A stretch of 64,000 bases of DNA, from NCBI GenBank assembly GCA_963702565.1, contig CAVPDE010000024.1:1-64000 (forward strand), read 5' to 3'. The translations under genes were made by a program, and so were the position numbers. Below the pieces are notes generated by a model. It was not told where the DNA came from. It ran no database searches and was given only the letters and a program-made list of their open reading frames with translations. The first letter of the stretch is position 1. Each line of letters starts with the position of its first letter. The stretch comes from CAVPDE01 sp963702565 (GTDB lineage: Bacteria; Desulfobacterota; DSM-4660; Desulfatiglandales; HGW-15). Shown here in pieces: positions 41,352 to 49,712 of this stretch.

Positions 41352-43166
41352 ATGTGGAAGAACGCCAAGCAGCTTTTGGAGTCTGCCCAAAAGGAGCCCT
41401 GGGCCAAGTCGTGCGAGGGTGAGGCCTTTTGGGAGCATCTTTTCTCGTGGGTCAAGAATACGGTCCTCCCGGACTTTCTCACGGAGGTCACCACTCAGGT
41501 CGACGAGATCATAGAGATCAACCCGGACCTCTCCGAACCTGAAATCTTCTCCATGGTCACCCGCTACATAGTCGAGTTCCTGGGCGCTCACTCCGCTTCG
41601 GTGAGGATATACGATCCGGGAACCGAGAAAATGCTCTCTTATGGATCCTATCCCCTTCAGGAGCAGTCAAGGACAACCTTCATCCCTCTTGACGGGACGA
41701 TCGCCGGCAGGGTTGTGAGAACCAACCGTCCTTACCTCGTGCCGAACATCTCCGCGGAAGATCTTTACAAGGACAAAGAGAGGGTGGAAAAGATGGGGAT
41801 TTGCTCCATTATGGCGGTCCCCTTCGCCGTCCCTCGCTTTTTCCCCCATGAAAGAGACACCGCCGGCGTCATCCAGATTTACTACGAGGAGAAAGACCGC
41901 GATTTCACGCCTCTGGAGGCGAAAATGGCGGAGGTCATGGCCCGCAGGCTCAGCTTTGTGGTGGCCAGAAAAAAGATACTCTCCATGTTCAGGATCAACG
42001 AGAAGAAGGAGGCCATTGTCCAGAAGATTTTTCTCAAGCTTGGGTCCAGGGGAGGCGTCAAGATGAAGGACGTGTTCAACCGGGTGGTCCCGGAGCTTGC
42101 CGACATCATCAGCCTCCAGAGCTGCGCCCTGTTTGCCGTGACCGAAGATGACGAAAACGTGGTCCTCGAGGCCGGATATCCGGAGCACATCGGTTACCAC
42201 GGGATCGGAAAGACCTTCCCGATACGGAGCGAACCGGCTTTTGAACTGATCCTGAAACGAAAAACCTACGACGTGGAAACCCCCTTCGAGGTGGTCACTC
42301 CCTCCTACGTGCTCATCATGGATCCGCAGAAAAGCGCGTACATCTCGTGGAGCCTGAAGAATTTTGCAGCGGCCCACAACATGAACTCCATTCTCTACGT
42401 GCCCCTCAATGAGGGAGAAGAAATTACCCATTTCATGACCATTGACGCACTGGACCAGCGGCAGACGTATTCGGAAGGGGAAATCGAGATCTTTGTGTTC
42501 CTGGGCCGGGAACTCATGAAAGCCCAGCGTATGGAGCGTCTGGACGACATCCTCCACGATTTCAAGAATCCCGCCATTGCCACTGCAGGATTCGCGCGGC
42601 GCCTGAAGAAGCTCATAGAGCAGGAGGTTTCCCTGAAGAATGGCGCCACCATGAAGAAGTATGCGGACATTCTTCTTGACGAAACGAGCCGGCTCCAGGA
42701 AATGGCGCTCAGCATCTATCAATCCGGAAAAGAGCAGGTCGTCAACTTGACCGCCGTGCTTCGCGACCGTTTCGAGATCAACAAAGAGGTGATCAAGGAG
42801 ATCCTCAAGCAGAACGTGACGCTTCACGAAGGGCCGTTCGACGACCCGCTCTACGTGCAGTGCTACCCCCTTCACCTCGAAAGAATTCTCGACAATCTTC
42901 TCAACAACGCCACGAACGCCATCCCCTTGAAAGGCGGAATCCTGGCCATTCGAACCTATGCCCGTGACGACATGGCTTGCGTTGAAGTCAGCAATACGGG
43001 AATGGTCTCTGAAGCGGAAAGACTGCGCCTTCTGGAAGGAGAGGGTCGGGGGAGAGGCCTTTACATCACCCACCGGATCGTGCGACTCCTCAGGGGACAA
43101 ATCGACGTGAGAAGCGGGATCAACTCAACCGCGGTGACTGTCCGAATCCCCCTCCACAAACCATAA
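41352..43166 (+). CDS. GAF-domain sensor histidine kinase
   Basis: A 604-residue soluble kinase. GAF 1 lies about 50-200 (YIVEFLGAHSASVRIYDPG, IPLDGTIAGRVVRTNRPYLV), GAF 2 about 225-390. The phospho-acceptor is His402 in DDILHDFKNPAIATAG, an H-box of the HDFKNP type. The ATPase domain has the N box LDNLLNNATNAIPL and GRGRGLYITHRIV as G2 box, while the usual G1 DxGxG is reduced to VSNTGMV. No membrane segment and no response regulator next to it. The coupling to an aminotransferase gene is unusual. Confidence 0.88.
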   Translation: MWKNAKQLLESAQKEPWAKSCEGEAFWEHLFSWVKNTVLPDFLTEVTTQVDEIIEINPDLSEPEIFSMVTRYIVEFLGAHSASVRIYDPGTEKMLSYGSYPLQEQSRTTFIPLDGTIAGRVVRTNRPYLVPNISAEDLYKDKERVEKMGICSIMAVPFAVPRFFPHERDTAGVIQIYYEEKDRDFTPLEAKMAEVMARRLSFVVARKKILSMFRINEKKEAIVQKIFLKLGSRGGVKMKDVFNRVVPELADIISLQSCALFAVTEDDENVVLEAGYPEHIGYHGIGKTFPIRSEPAFELILKRKTYDVETPFEVVTPSYVLIMDPQKSAYISWSLKNFAAAHNMNSILYVPLNEGEEITHFMTIDALDQRQTYSEGEIEIFVFLGRELMKAQRMERLDDILHDFKNPAIATAGFARRLKKLIEQEVSLKNGATMKKYADILLDETSRLQEMALSIYQSGKEQVVNLTAVLRDRFEINKEVIKEILKQNVTLHEGPFDDPLYVQCYPLHLERILDNLLNNATNAIPLKGGILAIRTYARDDMACVEVSNTGMVSEAERLRLLEGEGRGRGLYITHRIVRLLRGQIDVRSGINSTAVTVRIPLHKP

Positions 43167-43175
43167 AGCCGATTT

Positions 43176-43303
43176 CACTACAGAGGCTCAGAGGACACGG
43201 AGAGGAGGTATTTTCGGTCGTCGATTCTTTTTGACTTTGGTCTGGAGCGCAGAACATTTTTGTTTTTCGGTACCTCTCTGTGCCCTCAGTGACTCTGTGG
43301 TGA
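43176..43303. repeat. ACAGAGG-type hairpin repeat
   Basis: CACTACAGAGGCTCAGAGGA and CACGGAGAGG on the left; inverse ACCTCTCTGTGCCCTCAGTG, ACTCTGTGGTGAG on the right. It fills the convergent gap between the kinase and PBP1A genes and might act as a bidirectional terminator. Confidence 0.8.
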
Positions 43304-43314
43304 GATCTTCTTCT

Positions 43315-45648
43315 TCAGTCTTCACTTTCCATGTCGAACTGCAGGAACTGACCTGCTTTGGGCGCCTGGGGCACAGGAGAGGCCTCTTTGGGTTCCTGCC
43401 CGGCTTTGAAGGCCTGAGTCCGGGGCTTCGCCGAATAAGGCCCGGGCAAAAGACCGGTTTTGGGGTCGATCTTTTGCAGCACCACCCCTTGCGGCACAGG
43501 GAAGTCTTCTGACGGCCGGTTCTCCACCGCTTCCGCCATGAAATACAGCCAGACGGGATTGGCCGCCCTGGAGCCGGTTTCCCCTTGATTCATGGGTTTC
43601 CGGTCATCATACCCCACCCACACTCCGGTGACGAGGAAGGGAGTGTAGCCTACGAACCAGGCATCTCGAAGGTCATTGGTGGTTCCTGTTTTTCCTGCTG
43701 CCGGCTTTTTCAGCGCTTTGGACCGCCACCCCGTGCCCTCGTTGATCACGGCCTTGAGCAGATCCGTCATGACGTAGGCGGTCTCGCTCGAAATCACCTG
43801 CTTTTTCGCAGGGGCGTTTTCTTCCAGAATATTTCCGTGCCGGTCCACAACCCTGTGAATGAAGATCGGATCCGCCAGGAATCCCCCATTTGCAAAAGCG
43901 GCATAGGACCTGGTCAACTCAGCCAGGGAAAGGCCCGAGGAGCCAAGAGCCAGGGAAAGGTCCGGGCTCATGTCCGACTCGATTCCCATTCTCTTTGCAT
44001 AGGAGAGGGCATAGGGAACCCCGATCTGCTTCAGGATCTTGACGGTGATCACGTTTCTGGACTGCACCAGGGCGGTTCGAAAGAGGGTGGGCCCTAAAAA
44101 CTTCTCTTTGAAGTTCTTGGGCCTCCAGATCTCTTCGTCCGGATTCAGCGAAGACAGGTAAGGCGCGTCCAGGATAACCGTGGAAGGCGTCATTCCCCAA
44201 TCCAGGGCGGCCGCGTAAATGATCGGTTTGAACGCGGACCCCGGTTGGCGTTTGGCCTGGCTCGCCCGGTTGAATTGGCTCGTTCCGAAATCCCTCCCTC
44301 CCACCATGGCGCGAACTCTGCCGGTTTGCGCTTCCATCGCAAAGAGGGCACCCTGAACTTCAGGCACCTGCTCGAGCGAACACGTCCAGTCAAAAGGCGG
44401 GGGGCCTGCCTCCTTCAGGCTCACAAGAATCAGGTCCCCTTCTTTCAACACTTCCCTGGGGCTCTTGAGGGTCGTCGTGCCTGGTCTCTTCGCCCACTTC
44501 ATCTCCGGAAACGGAAGGGACCCTGTCCTGCCTCCGACTCGAACCCACGTTTCTTTTTTTTGATCGTCCACCTTTTCGACGAAAGCTTGAACCGTCAAGC
44601 CCGCACGAAGAGCCCCCTCTTTCGGTTCCGGGGAAAGGGATTTCTGGGTCGTGCCCGTGTCTTCCTGCTTGGCGGAGCGCAAGGGGCCCCGGTACCCTTC
44701 CCTCTTGTCCAGTTCCAGAAGACCTTTTTCCACAGCCGACTGGGCCGAGCGTTGCATCCCGTAATTCAGGGTCGTGTAAATCTTCAGCCCTTCCCGGTAA
44801 AGGGCCTCTCGCCCGTACTTGATCTCCAGGGCTCGGCGCACGTGTTCCGTGAAATATGGCGCCTTGTCAAAGGAACTCTCCGCGGTCCTGTTGACATGAA
44901 TCGGCCACGCGAACGCCTCCTTTTCCTCGCGCTCTGTGATGAAATTCTCTTCGCGCATGCGCTCGAGAACGTATTTCTGCCTTGTTTTGGCCCTGCTGAA
45001 ATGAAGAAAAAGGGAATACCGGCTGGGCGCCTGGGTGAGACCTGCCAGCATGGCGGATTCTGCGAGGTTCAACTCCGAGGCGTTCTTGTCAAAGTAGGTG
45101 CGCGCCGCCGCTTCCACACCGTAGGCCCCCTGCCCCAGATAAATCTGATTGAGATAGAGGTACAGGATTCGCTCTTTGGAAAACTCCTTCTCGATCTGAA
45201 GCGACAGCGTGGCTTCCCGGGCTTTTCTCCGGTAGGTCTTTTCAGTGTCCTTGAGGAGCAGGGACTTGGCCACCTGCTGGGTGATGGTGCTCCCCCCCTG
45301 TTCGATTCTTCCGGCCAGCGCGTTGTTGATCAGGGCGCGAAGGATGCTCAGGACGTCCACCCCTTCGTGCTCGTAAAAACGGGCGTCCTCAGCGGCGATG
45401 AAAGCCTGGATCAGGTGTTTCGGCAGGCGGTCCAGGGAAACGACGATCCTCTTTTCTTCCCAGAACCTTCCGATCACCTCCCCCTCTTCACTGTACACTT
45501 CCGTGATGACGGGAGGATGGTACTCTCTGAGGGAACCGATATAAGGAAGATTGCTGGACCACACATACCAAAGAGTTGCGCCTGTACCGGCCATGAGCAC
45601 GCAGGCCAGGATGAACAGGGCCACCGCTAATATCAGGATTTTTCTCAA
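43315..45648 (-). CDS. mrcA: Penicillin-binding protein 1A (class A, bifunctional)
   Basis: A 777-residue periplasmic cell-wall synthase with one N-terminal membrane helix (about 4-27). Glycosyltransferase domain: catalytic Glu87 in AEDARFYEHEG, then GGSTITQQVAKSLLL and LYLNQIYLGQGAYGVEAAA. Transpeptidase domain: SxxK as RQPGSAFKPI, then SYAAFANGG and KTG as AAGKTGTTND. Its start overlaps the yifB stop by 4 bp. The low-complexity C-terminal tail (PKEASPVPQAPKAG) is ordinary. Confidence 0.96.
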   Translation of the reverse strand: MRKILILAVALFILACVLMAGTGATLWYVWSSNLPYIGSLREYHPPVITEVYSEEGEVIGRFWEEKRIVVSLDRLPKHLIQAFIAAEDARFYEHEGVDVLSILRALINNALAGRIEQGGSTITQQVAKSLLLKDTEKTYRRKAREATLSLQIEKEFSKERILYLYLNQIYLGQGAYGVEAAARTYFDKNASELNLAESAMLAGLTQAPSRYSLFLHFSRAKTRQKYVLERMREENFITEREEKEAFAWPIHVNRTAESSFDKAPYFTEHVRRALEIKYGREALYREGLKIYTTLNYGMQRSAQSAVEKGLLELDKREGYRGPLRSAKQEDTGTTQKSLSPEPKEGALRAGLTVQAFVEKVDDQKKETWVRVGGRTGSLPFPEMKWAKRPGTTTLKSPREVLKEGDLILVSLKEAGPPPFDWTCSLEQVPEVQGALFAMEAQTGRVRAMVGGRDFGTSQFNRASQAKRQPGSAFKPIIYAAALDWGMTPSTVILDAPYLSSLNPDEEIWRPKNFKEKFLGPTLFRTALVQSRNVITVKILKQIGVPYALSYAKRMGIESDMSPDLSLALGSSGLSLAELTRSYAAFANGGFLADPIFIHRVVDRHGNILEENAPAKKQVISSETAYVMTDLLKAVINEGTGWRSKALKKPAAGKTGTTNDLRDAWFVGYTPFLVTGVWVGYDDRKPMNQGETGSRAANPVWLYFMAEAVENRPSEDFPVPQGVVLQKIDPKTGLLPGPYSAKPRTQAFKAGQEPKEASPVPQAPKAGQFLQFDMESED

Positions 45649-47174
45649 CGGTACACCCGGCGGTCAAGGCTTCTGTACTGGATCGCTTCGGCCACGTGGG
45701 CGGAGGTGATTTCCTCGCTTGCCCCCAGGTCTGCGATGGTTCTTGCGATTTTGAGGATTCTGGAATGAGCTCTGGCGCTGAGGCCGAACTTCTCCATGGC
45801 CCGCTCCAGGAGGTCTCCGGACTGGGAATCCAGAGCACAGAATTTTCGAATCTGGCGGCTGTTCATGTGCGCGTTGGTGTAGATCTTCATTTTCTGAAAA
45901 CGCTCCGCCTGGATTTTCCTTGCCGCCTTGACCCTCGCGAGAATCTCCGCGGACGATTCGCCGCCCTCTGTGGCTGCAAGATCCCGGAACTGGACCGGAG
46001 GGACCTCCATGTGAATGTCAATCCGGTCCATCAAAGGGCCCGAAATTTTTGTCCGATAGCGCTGAACCTGGAGAAAAGTGCAGCTGCATTCTCTCTTAGG
46101 GTCTCCGAGGAATCCGCAGGGACACGGGTTCATCGCCGCCACCAGCATGAAATTGGCCGGATAGGTGACGGACGAGCTGGCCCTTGAAATGGTCACCTTG
46201 CCGTCTTCCATGGGCTGCCTCAACACTTCCAGCACGTTCTTCTTGAATTCAGGCAGCTCATCCAGGAAGAGAACCCCGTTGTGCGCCAGGCTGACCTCGC
46301 CGGGCTTGGGCGTCTGACCGCCGCCGATGAGACCCGCATCGGAAATAGTATGGTGGGGGCAGCGGAAGGGACGCACTTCGATGAGGCCTCGGCCTTTGGG
46401 CATGAGCCCCATCACGCTGTAGACCTTGGAGGTTTCCAGGGCTTCCTGAAAGCTGAGTTCAGGGAGGATGGTGTAGAGGCGCCTTGCGAGCATCGTCTTA
46501 CCTGCCCCGGGAGGCCCGATCATGATGAGGTTGTGACCGCCTGCAGCGGCGATTTCCATGGCTCGCTTCACGTTCTCCTGACCGCGCACATCCTTGAAAT
46601 CAGCCTCGAACTCTTCAGGTTGCAAGGGAGTGCGGCTTTCCGGCTGGCATGGAGCGATGGGCACCAGCCCGCAAAGTGCTTCCACCAGTTGATTGAGCGA
46701 CTGGACCGGGTAAACAGCAACACCTTCAACGACTGCGGCTTCAGCTGCGTTCTCCACCGGCAGGAAAACCCCCAGGAGCCTGTTTTCCTTCGCTGCCATG
46801 GCCATAGGGAGAGCCCCTTTGATAGGCCGGATGAGCCCGTCCAGGGAAAGCTCTCCCAGAATCAGCCGGTCGGCGCAGGAATCCCTGGGCACAATCCCTG
46901 TTGCCGCCAGAATTCCCACGGCCATGGGAAGGTCAAACCCGGACCCTTCTTTTTTCACATCCGCCGGCGCCAGGTTCACCGTGATTCGGTCAGAGGGAAA
47001 ATGGTACCCCGCATTCTTGACCGCTGCTTTGACTCTCTCCTTGCTCTCCCGAACCGCCCCCTCGGGGAGGCCCACGGTCGCGAAGGAGGGAAGTCCCTGA
47101 GAAATGTCTACTTCCACCTCAACCACGTAGGCGTCAATTCCCATCACAGCGCTGCTCAGCACCTTTGCAAGCAT
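45645..47174 (-). CDS. YifB-family Mg-chelatase-like AAA+ ATPase
   Basis: A 509-residue protein from the ATG at 47174 (MLAKVLSSAVMGIDAYVVEVE), GGGGGAGAGG just before it. N-terminal Lon-like domain (GLPSFATVGLPEGAVRESKERV), central ATPase with Walker A IGPPGAGKTMLARRL and GVLFLDELPEFKKNVLEVLRQP as Walker B, a four-Cys CPCGFLGDPKRECSC loop, and a C-terminal helical domain (RAHSRILKIARTIADL). Related to the ComM branch-migration helicase, so a role in recombination of incoming DNA is possible. Confidence 0.94.
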   Translation of the reverse strand: MLAKVLSSAVMGIDAYVVEVEVDISQGLPSFATVGLPEGAVRESKERVKAAVKNAGYHFPSDRITVNLAPADVKKEGSGFDLPMAVGILAATGIVPRDSCADRLILGELSLDGLIRPIKGALPMAMAAKENRLLGVFLPVENAAEAAVVEGVAVYPVQSLNQLVEALCGLVPIAPCQPESRTPLQPEEFEADFKDVRGQENVKRAMEIAAAGGHNLIMIGPPGAGKTMLARRLYTILPELSFQEALETSKVYSVMGLMPKGRGLIEVRPFRCPHHTISDAGLIGGGQTPKPGEVSLAHNGVLFLDELPEFKKNVLEVLRQPMEDGKVTISRASSSVTYPANFMLVAAMNPCPCGFLGDPKRECSCTFLQVQRYRTKISGPLMDRIDIHMEVPPVQFRDLAATEGGESSAEILARVKAARKIQAERFQKMKIYTNAHMNSRQIRKFCALDSQSGDLLERAMEKFGLSARAHSRILKIARTIADLGASEEITSAHVAEAIQYRSLDRRVYR

Positions 47175-47540
47175 AGCCTCTCCCCCTGGGTTTCGGTTCA
47201 CTTATGGATTGACGCTTTGTTTTTCAAACAATCCCGGTGGCTTGAATTTCCTTAAGAACAGCTTACAATAAGTTCGGGCGTTTTTCCGGGATGGTTTCAC
47301 CTTCCCGTCGCCGGTTCAAGATACTCTTATTTGGGCCGGAACGGAAAGTGTAAAAAAAAACGAATTTCAAGGCCCATAAAAAGTGTTTACTTTTGGCATT
47401 CGGGATGATAAAAAGTAAAGTTCACTTGCATATACCGTTCTCCGGCCGCATGCCGGCCGGTACGAAAGTTTGTGTTTCTTGGTCCGTTGAACCCAGCGAT
47501 TCCCTTTACGGTGATGCGGGAATCGGGACAGGAGATTGTT
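47175..47540. promoter_or_regulatory. Divergent leader region with two perfect stems before rpoZ
   Basis: 366 bp between yifB and rpoZ. A 7-bp palindrome CCGGCCG-CATGC-CGGCCGG lies at 47442-47460 and an 8-bp stem CGATTCCC/GGGAATCG with a 13-nt loop at 47497-47525, just before the rpoZ ribosome site (GGAGA, 47531). A weak promoter TTTACT-17-TAAAAA begins near 47387. No gene is seen. Confidence 0.45.
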
Positions 47541-47810
47541 ATGGCTCGTATTACCGTTGAAGATTGCCTGCAACAGGTGAACAACCGCTTCGCTCTGATT
47601 CATGCCGCCGCTAAAAGGGTGCGCCAGTTGCGGAAAGGATCAGAGCCGACCCTTGTGTCCAAGAACAAAGACATCGTGGTCGCCCTGAGAGAAATTGCAG
47701 CCGCCAACGTGGTGATCTCGAAAACCCAGGGAAACCCCTCTGAAGAGGTCGACGCCCTTCTGCCGGAGGGCAAAGGACGCGATGCCCTTTCCGTTTCCGA
47801 AGAGGAATAG
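47541..47810 (+). CDS. rpoZ: DNA-directed RNA polymerase omega subunit
   Basis: An 89-residue omega subunit from the ATG at 47541 (MARITVEDCLQQVNNRFALIHAAAKRVRQL is split here as MARITVEDCLQQVNNRFAL and the IHAAAKRVRQL helix). The conserved RF-L-x3-AAKRVRQL core and the KDIVVALREIAA helix identify it; the acidic tail is variable. GGAGA lies 6 bp upstream. It helps fold beta-prime and mediates ppGpp response. Followed 23 bp later by dnaJ. Confidence 0.96.
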   Translation: MARITVEDCLQQVNNRFALIHAAAKRVRQLRKGSEPTLVSKNKDIVVALREIAAANVVISKTQGNPSEEVDALLPEGKGRDALSVSEEE

Positions 47811-47833
47811 GAAAGTTCCGAAGGTTAGTCAGG

Positions 47834-48946
47834 ATGGAGAAAAGAGATTACTATGATGTGCTCGGCGTCTCCCGTGACGCCAACGAAGAGGACATCAAGA
47901 AAGCCTACAGAAAGCTGGCCATGAAGCATCACCCGGACCGCAATCCAGGCGACCGGGAGTCGGAGGAACGCTTTAAGGAAGCGGCTGAGGCTTACGAGGT
48001 TCTGAGAGACCAGGAAAAGAGAGACGTCTACGATCGCTACGGCCACGAGGGTCTTGTCGGCACCGGTTTTAGAGGATTCAGCGGTTTTGAAGACATCTTC
48101 AGCAGCTTCGGAGATCTCTTCGAGGAGTTTTTCGGCTTCGGCTCAAGAACCGGACGCAGAAGCAGAGCCAGGAAAGGCAGCAGCCTTCGCTATGACCTGG
48201 AGATAACGCTCGAAGAAGCTTTTGCCGGTCGGGAGGAAGAAATTTCCTTCAAAAAATGGGCCTCCTGCGAAAGTTGCCACGGCGCAGGGATGAAACCCGG
48301 AACTGAACGCAAGGCTTGCACTACCTGCGGAGGGAGGGGACAGATTTTCCGATCCCAGGGTTTCTTCCAGATCAGCACCCCCTGCCCTGCGTGCCACGGA
48401 GAAGGCCGGATCGTGGTCGACCCCTGTAAGGAGTGCGGCGGCAAGGGCAAGATTAGAACGGATAGGAAGATCACCCTCAAGATTCCGCCCGGCGTCGATA
48501 CAGGGTCTCAGCTCAGGCTCCAGGGCGAAGGGGAAGCAGGGGAAAACGGCGGACCTCCCGGCGACCTGTTTGTCGTGATTCATGTGAAGGATCACGACTT
48601 CTTCAAAAGAGAAGGCGAGCACCTCCTCTGCGAAGTCCCCGTTTCGTTTGTGCAGGCCACCTTGGGCAACACCCTAACGATCCCCGTGCTGGGCAACGAA
48701 AAGGGTGAGGACTTGCACGTTCCTGCCGGCACCCAGCCGGGCGATATCCTTACCCTGCCAGGTCTGGGCATGCCGAGCCTCCAGAAGAGCAAGAGGGGGG
48801 ATCTCTTCATAAGAGTCACTGTGAAGATACCGAAAAAGCTCACCCCGCGCCAGAAGGAGCTTCTTGAGGAATTTGCCAAAAGCGAAGGGGGCAAGGAAGC
48901 GAGGGACTCGAAGAAATTCTGGCAAAAGATCACAAGGTCGCAGTGA
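47834..48946 (+). CDS. dnaJ: Chaperone DnaJ (type I)
   Basis: A 370-residue Hsp40 co-chaperone. J domain (1-70) with MKHHPDRNPG, Gly/Phe linker (GTGFRGFSGFEDIFSSFGD), zinc domain with four CxxCxGxG repeats (CESCHGAG, CTTCGGRG, CPACHGEG, CKECGGKG), then two C-terminal substrate domains. It lies between rpoZ and a DksA-like gene; no dnaK or grpE is in the window. Confidence 0.96.
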   Translation: MEKRDYYDVLGVSRDANEEDIKKAYRKLAMKHHPDRNPGDRESEERFKEAAEAYEVLRDQEKRDVYDRYGHEGLVGTGFRGFSGFEDIFSSFGDLFEEFFGFGSRTGRRSRARKGSSLRYDLEITLEEAFAGREEEISFKKWASCESCHGAGMKPGTERKACTTCGGRGQIFRSQGFFQISTPCPACHGEGRIVVDPCKECGGKGKIRTDRKITLKIPPGVDTGSQLRLQGEGEAGENGGPPGDLFVVIHVKDHDFFKREGEHLLCEVPVSFVQATLGNTLTIPVLGNEKGEDLHVPAGTQPGDILTLPGLGMPSLQKSKRGDLFIRVTVKIPKKLTPRQKELLEEFAKSEGGKEARDSKKFWQKITRSQ

Positions 48947-48962
48947 GGTAAATAGGGTCATC

Positions 48963-49328
48963 ATGATGACGAAAAAAAGACTGGAGCATTTCAAAAGCCT
49001 TCTCGATAGGACCATGGTGGAACTTCTCGATGAAGCCAACAAAACCGTGAATGACATGACCACGCACAACGGGAACCTGCCTGACCCGACGGACAGGGCG
49101 AGTTTGGAATCGGACCGGAATTTCACTCTCCGCATCAGGGACAGGGAGAGAAAGCTGATCGGAAAAATCAAAGAGGCTCTCGAAAGAATCGAGACAGGCA
49201 CCTACGGAATTTGCGAGTCCTGCGGAGAAGAGATCTCCGAAGAGCGGCTCGAGGCAAGACCGGTCACCACGCGGTGCATCGAGTGCAAGACAAAGCAGGA
49301 ACAGGAAGAAAAGGTCAGAGGCCAGTAA
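48963..49328 (+). CDS. DksA/TraR-family zinc-finger protein
   Basis: A 121-residue protein from the ATG at 48963 (MMTKKRLEHFKSLLDRTMVEL). N-terminal helical hairpin (about 5-80) with the Asp-bearing LPDPTDRASLESD tip, then a C4 zinc finger: YGICESCGEEI and TTRCIECKTKQE. It binds the RNA polymerase secondary channel with ppGpp. The start lies 17 bp after the dnaJ stop. A longer frame reaching back into dnaJ is rejected. Confidence 0.93.
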   Translation: MMTKKRLEHFKSLLDRTMVELLDEANKTVNDMTTHNGNLPDPTDRASLESDRNFTLRIRDRERKLIGKIKEALERIETGTYGICESCGEEISEERLEARPVTTRCIECKTKQEQEEKVRGQ

Positions 49329-49416
49329 TCCGGAGCACCTTGCACCCCCCCCGTCCTCAAGATTTCTCTGCTCCTATGCGCTTCTCTCCGAAGCAACCTC
49401 TCCATCATCCTAAAAA

Positions 49417-49520
49417 GAAGCATCGAGCTAAGAGCCAAGAGCAGAGAGTAATAAACGTCTTTTACTTTTTTTCTTGCTGTTTGCCCTCAACTCTACGCTC
49501 TTTGCTCTCAGCTCTATGCT
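49417..49520. repeat. AGAGCCAAGAGC-type hairpin repeat
   Basis: AGCATCGAGCTAAGAGCCAA then GAGCAGAGAG; after a T-rich spacer the inverse CTCAACTCTACGCTCTTTGC, TCTCAGCTCTATGCTT. Confidence 0.75.
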
Positions 49521-49549
49521 TTTCTTTTCCAACGTTAGGCACTTGAGAC

Positions 49550-49628
49550 GTTGGAGTAATGGAGCATTGGAGTGCTGGAGTGATGGTTTAAACCCAATAC
49601 TCCATCTCCTCTTTACTCCAACACCTCA
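49550..49628. repeat. GGAGTANT-type hairpin repeat, copy 5
   Basis: Left arm TTGGAGTAATGGAGCATTGG then AGTGCTGGAGTGATGG; right arm CCAATACTCCATCTCC, CTTTACTCCAACACC. Confidence 0.85.
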
Positions 49629-49712
49629 TCTTCGGTGTTTTTCAACTTTAGGCACTTGAGACACATTAGTTCACTTTAGGCACTTCTTCTCGCTTTATGG
49701 TATGATCCGGCC

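Larger units (their letters stand above)
49329..49712. other. Intergenic region packed with repeats, 384 bp
   Basis: No gene. It holds an AGAGCCAAGAGC-type hairpin (49417-49520), a GGAGTANT hairpin (49550-49628) and three copies of a TTAGGCACTT word (49534, 49646, 49674). The last lies 27 bp before the start of the A-adding enzyme. Confidence 0.7.

Noticed and set aside
47367..47603. Minus-strand frame of 78 codons overlapping the rpoZ start
   Set aside because: No ribosome site, no motifs, and antisense to the conserved rpoZ N-terminus.
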